Assembly (NCBI RefSeq): GCF_030403775.1
Contig: NZ_JAQMWQ010000030.1
Coordinates: 1-64,000 of the forward strand
Origin: Paenibacillus sp. BSR1-1
Lineage (GTDB): Bacteria; Bacillota; Bacilli; Bacillales; Cytobacillaceae
DNA: 64,000 nucleotides
Direction: 5' to 3'
The position numbers and the translations under genes are program-made. This document shows, in pieces, positions 40,583-49,942 of the stretch. How positions within the stretch are numbered: the stretch's first letter is position 1; every line of letters starts with the position of its first letter. A model generated the notes under the pieces. The model searched no databases and was not told the origin of the DNA. It saw only the letters and a list, made by a program, of their open reading frames with translations.

Positions 40583-42973
40583 TTAAAAATTCCGTTTGTT
40601 TTTCCGCTTCGTGCTCTTGTTTTTTGGGACATTTTCGTAAAATTTACGTTTCTTTTTCGACTTTTTGCCTTGACCGCCGCCGGCTTCGGAACTGCCTTGC
40701 TGGCTGCCGCCTTGGTTGTTGCGGTCCTTGTTTCGTCCGCCCTGTTGCTGCTGTTTATTCCTGCGCGGCTTATTGGTATCACTGCCGGTTTTAAAAACTT
40801 TTGGTGTTTCTGAACGATCCCGGCGCGGCGTCCCCTTCATGCCGACAATTTCAAAATCAATCACACGTTCTTCCTTATTAACCTTTACAACACGAACAGT
40901 GATCTCATCGCCGATACGGAACACATTCCCTGTCCGCTCGCCAATCATCGCATAATGGCGCTCATCAAATCGGTAATAATCATCGGTCATGTAGCTGACA
41001 TGGACAAGACCCTCGATGGTATTGGGAAGCTCGACAAACATTCCGAAGTTGGTCACCGAGCTGATAATGCCGTCATACTCAACACCAATCTTATCCTCCA
41101 TGTATTCGGCTTTCTTCAATTCATCCGTTTCCCGCTCGGCATCGACGGCACGGCGCTCCATTTTTGAAGAATGCTGGGCTATTTCCGGCAATTGGGCATT
41201 CCATTTTTCCCGAGTCGCTTCATCCAGCTTTCCTTCAATTAGATAAGTCCGAATCAACCGATGCACGATAGTATCAGGATAACGGCGAATCGGCGAGGTG
41301 AAATGAGTATAAAACTCCGTTGATAAACCGAAATGTCCGAGACTCTCAGGATCATACTTTGCCTGCTGCATCGAACGAAGCATGACGGTTGAAACAACCA
41401 TCTCTTCCGGCTTTCCTTGAACCTCTTCGATAATTTCCTGCAAAGCCCTAGGATGAACATCGTTAGCAGTTCCTTTTACGATATAGCCAAAGTTGGTAAT
41501 AAACTCGAAAAACTTCCGCAGCTTATCTTCCTTAGGATCTTCATGAATTCGGTAAATAAACGGAACTTCCATCCAGTGGAAATGTTCAGCGACCGTTTCG
41601 TTTGCCGCTAGCATAAACTCCTCAATTAATCTCTCGGCCACTGAGCGCTCACGAAGAATGACATCCGTTGGCTTGCCTTCCTCATCAACTAACACCTTTG
41701 ATTCTTTAAAATCAAAATCGATTGCCCCGCGCTTCATCCGCTTATTTCGAAGAATAGCCGCGAGCTCTTCCATCAATTCAAACATAGGAACAAGAGGTTC
41801 GTACCGGGTGCGAGTTTCTTCGTCTTTATCAATGAGAATTCGGTTCACATCATGGTAGGTCATCCGCTCGGTAGTTTTAATTACACTTTGAAAAATTTCA
41901 TGCGAAACGACAGTACCCTCTGAGGAAATCTCCATTTCACATGATAAAACGAGCCGGTCCACCTTTGGGTTTAACGAACAAATTCCATTCGATAACCGGT
42001 GCGGAATCATCGGAATCACTCGGTCTACCAGGTATACACTTGTCGCCCTGTCCTCTGCCTCAACGTCAATAGGTGTGCCTTCTTTAACATAATAGCTGAC
42101 ATCGGCAATATGAACACCAAGCTTATAGTTGCCGTTTTCAAGCTTCGTAACGGTTACGGCATCATCAAGGTCCTTTGCATCAGCTCCGTCAATCGTCACA
42201 ATGGTTTCATTGCGGAGATCGCGGCGGTTGGCCAATTCACTTTCATCAATGGTATCTGGGGTTTCATTCGCTTGCTTTAACACATCATCTGGAAAGGCCA
42301 TCGGCAGTCCGTGCTTATGTATGACAGAAAGAATATCTACACCCGGGTCGTTTTTGTGGCCCAGGATGGTGATGACTTCACCCTCTGCACTTTTTCGCCC
42401 TTCCGGATAGGTAACAAGCTTTACCACTACTTTATGACCCTCGACCGCTCCCTTAGAGGCAGATTTGGGGATAAAAATATCACTGGCAAACTTTTTATCA
42501 TCGGGAATCACAAACCCGAAGCTTTTGCTCTCCACATACGTCCCGACCACTTGCTGGACGCCGCGCTCTATTATGCGGATGATGCTTCCTTCCCGGCGCT
42601 GCCCTGACGATTCTGAAGAAACTCGGGCTAAAACGATATCCCCATGCATCGCTGTGTTTGTTTCATTTGGCGGGATAAAAATATCATCCATACCTGGTTC
42701 ATCCGGAACGACAAATGCAAAGCCTTTCGCATGCCCAGTCAGCTTACCGCGGATTAAATTCATTTTTTCCGGCAAGCCATAACGGTTGCTGCGGGTGCGG
42801 ACAACCAGACCTTTTTCTTCCATTTGCACGAGTGCTTTGACAAATTCCTTAAAGGCACTGGAATCTTCAATGCCAAATGCTGTTTCCAGCTCCTGAACCG
42901 TTAATGGCTTGTAAGCCTCGTCTTTCATATATTGCAAAATCCTGTCTATGTGCTTTTGTATGTTTTCTTCCAA
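40583..42973 (-). CDS. rnr: Ribonuclease R
   Basis: 796 residues: N-terminal winged-helix and two cold-shock domains (about 1-230), RNB exonuclease domain (about 245-575) with the catalytic Asp cluster in TIDGADAKDLDDAV, an S1 domain (about 625-705), and a long Arg/Lys/Gln-rich tail (about 710-796). The 3'-5' processive exonuclease degrades structured RNA and the defective mRNAs released by trans-translation, fitting its place next to smpB-ssrA. 14 bases after est, likely the same transcript. The basic tail is longer than in E. coli but usual for bacilli. Confidence 0.96.
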   Translation of the reverse strand: MEENIQKHIDRILQYMKDEAYKPLTVQELETAFGIEDSSAFKEFVKALVQMEEKGLVVRTRSNRYGLPEKMNLIRGKLTGHAKGFAFVVPDEPGMDDIFIPPNETNTAMHGDIVLARVSSESSGQRREGSIIRIIERGVQQVVGTYVESKSFGFVIPDDKKFASDIFIPKSASKGAVEGHKVVVKLVTYPEGRKSAEGEVITILGHKNDPGVDILSVIHKHGLPMAFPDDVLKQANETPDTIDESELANRRDLRNETIVTIDGADAKDLDDAVTVTKLENGNYKLGVHIADVSYYVKEGTPIDVEAEDRATSVYLVDRVIPMIPHRLSNGICSLNPKVDRLVLSCEMEISSEGTVVSHEIFQSVIKTTERMTYHDVNRILIDKDEETRTRYEPLVPMFELMEELAAILRNKRMKRGAIDFDFKESKVLVDEEGKPTDVILRERSVAERLIEEFMLAANETVAEHFHWMEVPFIYRIHEDPKEDKLRKFFEFITNFGYIVKGTANDVHPRALQEIIEEVQGKPEEMVVSTVMLRSMQQAKYDPESLGHFGLSTEFYTHFTSPIRRYPDTIVHRLIRTYLIEGKLDEATREKWNAQLPEIAQHSSKMERRAVDAERETDELKKAEYMEDKIGVEYDGIISSVTNFGMFVELPNTIEGLVHVSYMTDDYYRFDERHYAMIGERTGNVFRIGDEITVRVVKVNKEERVIDFEIVGMKGTPRRDRSETPKVFKTGSDTNKPRRNKQQQQGGRNKDRNNQGGSQQGSSEAGGGQGKKSKKKRKFYENVPKNKSTKRKNKRNF

Positions 42974-42987
42974 AAAAATCTCTCCTT

Positions 42988-43734
42988 TTAATCGCGCCAG
43001 TCCAGTTTTTCTAAAAAGGCGAAAACATCTTCATGCAGCTGGTCGCGTTCCTTATCAAGCGTAATAACGTGCCCCGACTCTTCGTACCATTTGATTTCCT
43101 TTTCAACTGACTCGATATCGTTGTAAATAATATTGGCACTTTCGGTGTTGATCATATGGTCGTGGCGTGCCTGGACCACGAAGGTTGGCGCATAAATCAT
43201 GTCGACATTATCGCGAACCTCTGCGATTAATCCTTGCAGCGCTTTTAAGGTGTTCATCGGTGTCTGTTTAAACTCGTTCATTTCCAATTCGATTTGCTCG
43301 TCTGTTTTTCCTTCTCGTTTCTTAAATTCCCGAGCATAATCGAGAACACCCTCGTACATCACGTCTTCACTTTTTATATACATTGGCGCACACATCGTTA
43401 CAATTCCTTTTATAGGTACAGTGTATCCTAATTTCAATGAAAATACGCCGCCAAGGGAAAGTCCGGCTACTGCAATTTCTTCATGGCCTTTATTTTTTAA
43501 AAATTCATAGCCCTTTAAAACGTCCTGCCACCAATCCTCAGGACCAGTGTGAACGAGTTCTTCCGGCGGGACCCCATGCCCTTTGTAATGAGGTGCATGG
43601 CTGGTGTAGCCTTTTTTTTCAAGGAATCGTCCCAGCATCCGGACATCCGCGGAATTGCCGGTGAATCCATGCAGCAAAAGAACAGCTCTCTTTCCTCCTT
43701 CAAAGGTAAATGGCTTTGGTAAAGTAACTTTCAT
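42988..43734 (-). CDS. est: Carboxylesterase (Est, alpha/beta-hydrolase)
   Basis: 248 residues, thermophilic-bacillus Est30 type. Oxyanion region LLLHGFTGNSADVRMLG, nucleophile elbow GLSLGG (Ser about 95), acid Asp in VVQARHDHMI and the catalytic His in ESGHVITLDKERD. It hydrolyses short acyl esters in the cytoplasm; the physiological substrate is unknown. AAGGAG before the ATG. Conserved between secG and rnr in Bacillaceae. Repeat array C lies just upstream. Confidence 0.93.
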   Translation of the reverse strand: MKVTLPKPFTFEGGKRAVLLLHGFTGNSADVRMLGRFLEKKGYTSHAPHYKGHGVPPEELVHTGPEDWWQDVLKGYEFLKNKGHEEIAVAGLSLGGVFSLKLGYTVPIKGIVTMCAPMYIKSEDVMYEGVLDYAREFKKREGKTDEQIELEMNEFKQTPMNTLKALQGLIAEVRDNVDMIYAPTFVVQARHDHMINTESANIIYNDIESVEKEIKWYEESGHVITLDKERDQLHEDVFAFLEKLDWRD

Positions 43735-43819
43735 GAAAAAAACTCCTTCTATATAATTAGCTTATCTTAGTTTAAGCAAAGCAGTGGTGAACATTCCAGA
43801 AAAAAGGCTTATAGGAAGT

Positions 43820-43935
43820 GGATTTCGCGGGTTTTGGTGTTTATTTCGCGGGTTTCATGAATTATTTCGCGTGTTTTACGATTATTTCGCGCACTTTCAA
43901 ATTTATTTCGCCTATTTACACAATTATTTCGCGAG
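43820..43935. repeat. 21-bp-pitch array C (TTATTTCGCG core, 6 units)
   Basis: The core cytosine falls at 43826, 43847, 43868, 43888, 43909 and 43930: spacings 21, 21, 20, 21, 21. Core TTATTTCGCG with variable 10-11 base spacers. It lies between the secG terminator and the est start. Confidence 0.9.
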
Positions 43936-43952
43936 CACCCACTTTTACACAC

Positions 43953-43979
43953 AAAAAAACCTGACCCAAGGGCCAGGTT
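43953..43979 (-). terminator. secG terminator
   Basis: Minus-strand stem AACCTGnCCC / GGGnCAGGTT, 2-base loop, T7. Confidence 0.85.
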
Positions 43980-43993
43980 CTGCATTTCTATTA

Positions 43994-44227
43994 TTAGATT
44001 TTAAAGTAAGTAACAGCAAGAGCAAGTAGGAAAAATAAAACAGATAATACAATCGTAATACGATGTAAGATTAAATCAATTCCACGTGCTTTTTGCTTAC
44101 CGAATAGGGATTCAGCACCACCTGAAATGGCACCAGATAATCCAGCGCTTTTACCAGATTGAAGTAATACAACAATAATAAGTCCAATACTTACGATCAC
44201 TAATAATGTAACAATTAATGCATGCAT
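43994..44227 (-). CDS. secG: Preprotein translocase subunit SecG
   Basis: 77 residues from ATG 44227 (AGGAGG eight bases upstream; the GTG at 44236 overlaps the SD). Two TM helices (about 3-24 and 52-74) joined by the family loop QSGKSAGLSGAISGGAESLFG. It assists SecYEG-dependent protein export. Order secG-est-rnr-smpB-ssrA is the standard Bacillus block. Confidence 0.96.
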   Translation of the reverse strand: MHALIVTLLVIVSIGLIIVVLLQSGKSAGLSGAISGGAESLFGKQKARGIDLILHRITIVLSVLFFLLALAVTYFKI

Positions 44228-44332
44228 GAAGGCCACCTCCTGTTAGAACGTACATTTCACAGTATTCTTAATTTACCATATTATTTCCCTTTTAACAATA
44301 GGAGTTATTGTGACAGCTTTTGGGAATGCCGT

Positions 44333-44875
44333 TTATTGTTTGACTTTAAAGTTCTCTTCGATAAAATCTCTTTCTTCTTTGGAGGAGGCAATTCTCTTTG
44401 CTTTCCCGACTGTTCCCTCCTGAAGGTCCCAGATTTCATTATGATCCTCGTCGACACGGGAAAAATCACCTTTAGCCCAGCGCTTTAAAATACTGTAATA
44501 AATATCCGTGTTTTTATAGTTTGCCTGATTTTCTTTCACTACTTCTAATAACCGATTTACCCGTTTTTTGGTTAACGGAATCGCTCCCCACTTTTTATCT
44601 GCCACTACCTTTTGATGCGACATTAGGTGAATGGCATCCCTTATGTCATCTTCAGACATATTTGAAGGAAAATCTTTAGCAATTTCTTCACTGTTCTTGT
44701 CCTGAATTTGTATAACGCTTTCTCCTTCGTCCGTTTTTTGTACTTTAACAGTTACCGCATCCTTTTGAATCGGCAATGCCCCTTTTGAAAAATAATAAAT
44801 AAATCCCAAAGAGAGAACAGCAAAGAGAATAATGATTCGTTGTGTTCTTGATAGGTTAGATAGATATTTTTTCAT
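44333..44875 (-). CDS. Membrane-anchored protein (probable DUF6241)
   Basis: 180 residues from ATG 44875 (GGGGAGA upstream); the frame opens to 45052 inside the eno terminator, which is not credible as coding. One N-terminal TM (about 12-30), then an extracytoplasmic domain with DMSEDDIRDAIHLMSHQKV-like text and KRWAKGDFSRVDEDHNEIWDLQEG. I think it belongs to DUF6241, a Bacillaceae family without assigned function; moderately sure. It follows eno after a strong terminator, so it probably has its own promoter. Confidence 0.7.
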   Translation of the reverse strand: MKKYLSNLSRTQRIIILFAVLSLGFIYYFSKGALPIQKDAVTVKVQKTDEGESVIQIQDKNSEEIAKDFPSNMSEDDIRDAIHLMSHQKVVADKKWGAIPLTKKRVNRLLEVVKENQANYKNTDIYYSILKRWAKGDFSRVDEDHNEIWDLQEGTVGKAKRIASSKEERDFIEENFKVKQ

Positions 44876-44949
44876 CTTTGTCTCCCCTGCTTTTTCGTTT
44901 ATTTTTATATTAAACGTGAACTGGTTATTTCCCTGCTTTTTTATTCCAA

Positions 44950-44988
44950 AAAAAAGCAAAACCCCTGCCCAATAAGAGCAGGGGTTAT
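44950..44988 (-). terminator. eno terminator
   Basis: Minus-strand stem AACCCCTGC / GCAGGGGTT followed by TTGCTTTTTTTT. Confidence 0.92.
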
Positions 44989-44999
44989 TTTTATAAAAA

Positions 45000-46298
45000 T
45001 TACTTCTTAAGATTGTAGAATGATTTAAATCCGTTGTATAGGCTTGTTTCACCTAATTGGTCTTCAATGCGAAGCAATTGGTTGTATTTCGCCACACGGT
45101 CTGTACGTGATGGAGCACCAGTCTTGATTTGACCAGCGTTCGTTGCAACGGCAATGTCAGCAATGGTGTTGTCTTCTGTTTCACCAGAACGGTGAGAAAT
45201 CACAGCTGTGTAGCCAGCGCGTTTTGCCATTTCAATCGCATCAAACGTTTCAGTAAGTGTACCGATTTGGTTCACTTTGATAAGGATGGCGTTGCCAATT
45301 CCTTTTTCAATACCTTCAGCTAACTTTTTAGTGTTCGTAACAAATAAATCGTCACCCACTAATTGAACTTTTTTGCCAAGACGCTCAGTTAACAGCTTGT
45401 GGCCTTCCCAGTCGTTTTCGTCTAAGCCGTCTTCGATTGAGATGATTGGATATTTAGAGCTAAGTTCTTCATACCAATCAACCATTTCTGCAGATGTTTT
45501 TACAACACCTTCGCCTGCAAGATGGTATTTTCCATCTTCTTTATTGTAGAACTCGGAAGATGCAGCATCCATTGCCAGCATTACTTCTTCACCAGGCTTG
45601 TAGCCAGCTTTTTCGATAGCTTCTACGATGGTTTGAAGTGCTTCTTCGTTTGAACCTAAGTTTGGTGCAAAACCGCCTTCGTCACCAACAGCCGTGTTAA
45701 GGCCTTTAGATTTTAAAACGGATTTTAGGCTGTGGAAAATTTCAGCACCCATTCGAAGTGCTTCTTTAAAGTTCGGAGCACCTACTGGCATAACCATGAA
45801 TTCTTGGATATCCACATTGTTATCCGCATGTTCGCCGCCATTTACGATGTTCATCATTGGCACTGGAAGCTGCTTTGCGTTGAAACCGCCAAGGTATTGG
45901 TACAAAGGAATATCTAAGTAGTTTGCAGCCGCATGAGCAACTGCCATAGAAACGCCAAGGATAGCGTTAGCACCTAATTTGCCTTTGTTTTCAGTGCCGT
46001 CAAGCTCGATAAGGGCGTTATCAACAGCCACTTGATCAAGGACGCTGAACTCTTCGCCAACAAGCATTGGAGCAATAATTTCGTTTACATTGTCAACCGC
46101 TTTAAGAACGCCTTTTCCAAGGTAGCGCTCTTTGTCGCCGTCACGAAGCTCAACCGCTTCGTATTCACCAGTTGAAGCACCGCTAGGAACTAAAGCGCGG
46201 CCAAAAGCACCGGATTCAGTGAAAACTTCAACTTCAACAGTAGGGTTACCGCGGGAATCTAATACTTCACGTGCATATACATCAGCAATAAATGGCAT
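45000..46298 (-). CDS. eno: Enolase
   Basis: 432 residues, complete. Converts 2-phosphoglycerate to phosphoenolpyruvate. N-terminal ARxVLDSRGNPTVEVEV, NGGEHADNNVDIQEFM, GDEGGFAPN, the signature ILIKVNQIGTLTETF and SHRSGETEDNTIAD with the catalytic Lys/His/Glu set are present. Last gene of the glycolytic operon, 25 bases after gpmI, with a strong terminator. Confidence 0.98.
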   Translation of the reverse strand: MPFIADVYAREVLDSRGNPTVEVEVFTESGAFGRALVPSGASTGEYEAVELRDGDKERYLGKGVLKAVDNVNEIIAPMLVGEEFSVLDQVAVDNALIELDGTENKGKLGANAILGVSMAVAHAAANYLDIPLYQYLGGFNAKQLPVPMMNIVNGGEHADNNVDIQEFMVMPVGAPNFKEALRMGAEIFHSLKSVLKSKGLNTAVGDEGGFAPNLGSNEEALQTIVEAIEKAGYKPGEEVMLAMDAASSEFYNKEDGKYHLAGEGVVKTSAEMVDWYEELSSKYPIISIEDGLDENDWEGHKLLTERLGKKVQLVGDDLFVTNTKKLAEGIEKGIGNAILIKVNQIGTLTETFDAIEMAKRAGYTAVISHRSGETEDNTIADIAVATNAGQIKTGAPSRTDRVAKYNQLLRIEDQLGETSLYNGFKSFYNLKK

Positions 46299-46323
46299 TT
46301 GTTTTTCTCTCCTTAAAATTGGA

Positions 46324-47856
46324 TTATTTTACTAACGATGTACCAGTCATTTCTGCTGGTTTTTCAACATTTAATAAGTCTAACATGGTTGGCGCTAAAT
46401 CCCCAAGAATTCCGCCTTCACGTAATTCTACACCTTGTTTTGTTACGATAACCGGTACAGGATTTGTTGTGTGAGCTGTCATTGGCTCGCCTTCCAACGT
46501 TATTACTTCGTCTGCATTGCCATGATCCGCTGTAATGATGGCTGTGCCGCCTTTTTCAAGGATTAAATCGACAATTTTACCTAAGCACTCATCCACTGTT
46601 TCGATGGCTTTGATAGTCGGCTCCAGCATACCTGAGTGTCCAACCATATCTGGATTGGCAAAATTTAAGATAATGGCATCAAATTTATCATTTTGAATTT
46701 CGTTTAAGAGCGCGTCCGTTACTTCAAAAGCACTCATTTCCGGCTGAAGGTCATAGGTTGCAACCTTTGGAGAGTTGATTAAAATCCGCTCTTCGCCAGG
46801 GAACTTATCTTCGCGGCCTCCGCTCATAAAGAAGGTGACATGCGGATATTTTTCTGTTTCAGCGATGCGCAGCTGCTTCAAATTATTTTGCGACAGCACT
46901 TCACCTAATGTATTGTCTAAGTTAGTCGGTTTAAAGGCTACATAACCATCAACCGATTCGCTGAAGTGTGTTAAGCAGACAAAGAACAGATCCTTCGGAT
47001 GCTTTGGCCCGCGGTCAAACGCGCGGAAATCTTCGTTCGTGAACGTGTTGGAAATTTGAATTGCACGGTCCGGACGGAAGTTATAGAAAATCACAGCATC
47101 ATTGTCCTGAATCGTGGCAACCGGTTGACCATCTTCTTTTGTGATCACGGATGGAAGCACGAATTCGTCAAAGATTCCATGAGAATAGGAATCCTCCACA
47201 ACCTCTAACGGATTGCTATAAGATGGTCCCTCACCGTATACCATTGAACGATAGGACTTTTCGACGCGCTCCCAGCGCTTGTCCCTGTCCATTGAATAGT
47301 ATCTTCCAGAAATGGTGGCAAATTCACCGACACCATACTCCTTCATTTTATCCAGTGTCTGCTGAATATATTTTGCAGCAGTCTTAGGACCGACATCACG
47401 GCCATCAAGGAAGGCATGAACATAAACTTTTTCCACGCCTTCTTCTTTAGCCAGCTTAAGCAGGGCAAACATATGGCTGATGTGGCTGTGAACACCACCA
47501 TCAGATAGTAAACCGAATAAATGAAGGGCTGTACCGTTTTTCTTCACATGCTCCATGGCGCCGGTGAAGGTTTCATTTTTTTCAAACTCACCTTCGCGGA
47601 TCGCAATGTTCACACGTGTTAAGCTTTGATAAACGATGCGGCCGGCACCGATGTTCAAATGACCAACCTCAGAGTTTCCCATTTGTCCTTCAGGAAGACC
47701 TACCGCTTCACCTGAAGCTGTTAAGTGGGAATGTGGGTATGTGCTCCAAAACCGGTCAAAATTTGGTTTTTTTGACTGTGCCACGGCGTTCCCTTTTGTT
47801 TCACCCCTACATCCAAATCCATCAAGGATGATGAGAGCAACTGGAGATTTACTCAT
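46324..47856 (-). CDS. gpmI: 2,3-bisphosphoglycerate-independent phosphoglycerate mutase
   Basis: 510 residues from the ATG at 47856, which overlaps the tpiA stop by 8 bases (GGAGG upstream). Alkaline-phosphatase superfamily: LIILDGFGCR at the start, catalytic Ser in GNSEVGHLNIGAGR, HAFLDGRDVGPKTA, and the metal-binding TADHGNADEV and VGHSG. Interconverts 3- and 2-phosphoglycerate and needs Mn, which links it to sporulation in bacilli. Part of pgk-tpiA-gpmI-eno. Confidence 0.97.
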   Translation of the reverse strand: MSKSPVALIILDGFGCRGETKGNAVAQSKKPNFDRFWSTYPHSHLTASGEAVGLPEGQMGNSEVGHLNIGAGRIVYQSLTRVNIAIREGEFEKNETFTGAMEHVKKNGTALHLFGLLSDGGVHSHISHMFALLKLAKEEGVEKVYVHAFLDGRDVGPKTAAKYIQQTLDKMKEYGVGEFATISGRYYSMDRDKRWERVEKSYRSMVYGEGPSYSNPLEVVEDSYSHGIFDEFVLPSVITKEDGQPVATIQDNDAVIFYNFRPDRAIQISNTFTNEDFRAFDRGPKHPKDLFFVCLTHFSESVDGYVAFKPTNLDNTLGEVLSQNNLKQLRIAETEKYPHVTFFMSGGREDKFPGEERILINSPKVATYDLQPEMSAFEVTDALLNEIQNDKFDAIILNFANPDMVGHSGMLEPTIKAIETVDECLGKIVDLILEKGGTAIITADHGNADEVITLEGEPMTAHTTNPVPVIVTKQGVELREGGILGDLAPTMLDLLNVEKPAEMTGTSLVK

Positions 47857-48610
47857 ACTTGCCTGCCTCCAATAATTGCAGGAATGATTGTGCTTCAAGG
47901 CTGGCTCCGCCAACTAATGCACCATCAATATCTGACTGTGCCATATATTCTTTAATATTTTCTGGCTTCACGCTGCCGCCATATTGAATTCTCACTGCAT
48001 CGGCAACATCTTGTGAAAATTGCTGAGCAATTACTTGACGGATATGGGCACATACGTCATTGGCATCTTTAGAAGTAGAAGATTTACCAGTTCCAATTGC
48101 CCAAATTGGTTCGTAAGCAATGACTGTTTGTTTTACTTGATCCTCTGTTAAACCAGCTAGTGCTTTCGCAACCTGTTCACCAACTAATTGGTTTGTTTCA
48201 CCGTTTTCACGCTGTTCTAACGTTTCGCCGCAGCAAACGATTGGAGTTAAATTGTATTTAAAGGCCGCAAGAGTTTTCTTGTTAACAGAATCATTAGTTT
48301 CATTGAACATTTCACGACGTTCAGAGTGTCCAATAATCACATATTGTACGCCAAGGTCAGCAAGTGCCTTAGGGCTGATTTCTCCCGTAAACGCACCGCT
48401 TTCTTCAAAGTGCATGTTTTGGGCACCTATTTTCACATCGCTGCCTGCAGTTACTTCTAAAAGGTTTTGTAAAAATAAAGCAGGTGCACAAATAACTGAA
48501 TCCATCTTATCAGGAGCAGGTACAAGTCCTTTTACTTCTTCTGCAAAGCTTTTTGCTTCCGAAATGGTTTTGTTCATTTTCCAGTTTCCTGCAATGATCG
48601 GTTTACGCAT
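47849..48610 (-). CDS. tpiA: Triosephosphate isomerase
   Basis: 253 residues: GNWKMNKTISEAK (catalytic Lys), VIIGHSERR (His), the AYEPIWAIGTGKSST loop-6 region with catalytic Glu, and QYGGSVKPENIKEYM. Interconverts DHAP and glyceraldehyde 3-phosphate; it would also take in the DHAP made by the PdxA2 pathway encoded at 28.8-31.2 kb. Overlaps gpmI by 8 bases. Confidence 0.98.
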   Translation of the reverse strand: MRKPIIAGNWKMNKTISEAKSFAEEVKGLVPAPDKMDSVICAPALFLQNLLEVTAGSDVKIGAQNMHFEESGAFTGEISPKALADLGVQYVIIGHSERREMFNETNDSVNKKTLAAFKYNLTPIVCCGETLEQRENGETNQLVGEQVAKALAGLTEDQVKQTVIAYEPIWAIGTGKSSTSKDANDVCAHIRQVIAQQFSQDVADAVRIQYGGSVKPENIKEYMAQSDIDGALVGGASLEAQSFLQLLEAGKYE

Positions 48611-48638
48611 GGAGGCACATCCTTTCTGGTGAAAAAAA

Positions 48639-49823
48639 TTATTTATCGTTTAAGGCCACAACGCCTGGCAATGCTTTGCCTTCCATAAACTCAAGTGAGG
48701 CACCGCCGCCTGTAGAAATATGGCTCATTTTTTCCGCTAAATTAAACTTTTCAACGGCTGCTGCAGAATCTCCGCCACCGATAACAGAAAAAGCGCCTTC
48801 TGCTTCCGCAAGTGCTTCTGCAACTGCTTTTGTTCCGCCAGCAAATTTATCGATTTCAAACACACCCATAGGTCCGTTCCAAATCACCAGCTTTGATTTT
48901 TGAATGACATCACGATAGATTTCCGCCGTTTTTGGTCCAATATCAAGAGCTTCCCAATCAGCAGGAATTTCTTCGATTGAGACTTCTTTAGTGTTAGCAT
49001 CTGCAGAGAAATCATCAGCAACAATGGCGTCAACTGGCATGTAGAAGTTAACACCTTTCTCCTTTGCTTTTTCCATAAATGACTTAGCAAGGTCGATTTT
49101 ATCTGCTTCTAGCAGAGATTTACCGATTTCATGTCCTTGTGCTTTTACAAATGTATAAGCAAGGCCGCCGCCGATAATTAAGTTATCTACTAATTCAAGG
49201 AGATTTTCAATGACACCAATCTTGTCCTTTACTTTCGCACCGCCGATAATCGCTGTAAAAGGACGCTCTGGATTGGAAAGAGCCTTGCCAAGAACTTCAA
49301 GTTCTTTTTCCATTAAAAAGCCAGAAACGGCTGGAAGATAATGGGCCACTCCTTCAGTTGAAGCATGGGCACGGTGTGCAGCACCAAAGGCATCATTCAC
49401 ATAAACATCAGCAAGTTCAGCAAATGCTTTTGCAAGTTCCGGATCATTCTTTTCTTCACCAGGATAGAAACGAACATTTTCAAGCAGAAGAACGTCGCCT
49501 TCGTTCATGGTATCGATCATTGCCTTAACAGTATCACCATAAGCTTCATCAGCCTTTTTCACTTCTTTGCCAAGAAGCTCAGACAGTCTAACACCCACTG
49601 GGGTTAAGCGCATTTCTTCGACAACTTTACCCTTTGGACGGCCAAAATGGCTTGCTAAAATCACTTTTGCACCATTTTCTACTAAATACTGAATTGTTGG
49701 CAATGCTGCACGGATTCGTGTTTCATCCGTAATCTTTCCATCTTGCATTGGAACGTTGAAATCAACCCGGCAAAATACGCGTTTGCCTTTTACATCGACA
49801 TCTTTTAAGGTTTTCTTGTTCAA
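48639..49823 (-). CDS. pgk: Phosphoglycerate kinase
   Basis: 394 residues: CRVDFNVPMQDGKITDETRIRA, SHFGRPKGK, GGAKVKDKIGVIENLL and the nucleotide-binding VIGGGDSAAAVEKF with SHISTGGGASLEFMEG. Makes ATP from 1,3-bisphosphoglycerate. Separated from gapA by about 120 bases with a terminator-like hairpin, so gapA mRNA is probably more abundant than the downstream genes, as in B. subtilis. Confidence 0.98.
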   Translation of the reverse strand: MNKKTLKDVDVKGKRVFCRVDFNVPMQDGKITDETRIRAALPTIQYLVENGAKVILASHFGRPKGKVVEEMRLTPVGVRLSELLGKEVKKADEAYGDTVKAMIDTMNEGDVLLLENVRFYPGEEKNDPELAKAFAELADVYVNDAFGAAHRAHASTEGVAHYLPAVSGFLMEKELEVLGKALSNPERPFTAIIGGAKVKDKIGVIENLLELVDNLIIGGGLAYTFVKAQGHEIGKSLLEADKIDLAKSFMEKAKEKGVNFYMPVDAIVADDFSADANTKEVSIEEIPADWEALDIGPKTAEIYRDVIQKSKLVIWNGPMGVFEIDKFAGGTKAVAEALAEAEGAFSVIGGGDSAAAVEKFNLAEKMSHISTGGGASLEFMEGKALPGVVALNDK

Positions 49824-49855
49824 GTAAAGGACCTCCTACATATGTAAGTAGCAAT

Positions 49856-49893
49856 AAAAAAGGAGAGGGGGAATCCTCCCCACTCCCCTTGGA
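49856..49893 (-). terminator. Partial terminator between gapA and pgk
   Basis: Minus-strand imperfect stem of AAGGGGAGTGGGG with CCCCCTCTCCTT followed by a T6 run. Confidence 0.65.
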
Positions 49894-49942
49894 ATACCAT
49901 TAACCATTATAAAGGATTTATCGTTGGAAATTCAATCCAATA

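Noticed and set aside
43784..44029. Plus-strand 81-codon ORF with repeated YFA-type segments over array C
   Set aside because: Artefact of the 21-bp pitch; it also runs through the secG terminator and into secG antisense.
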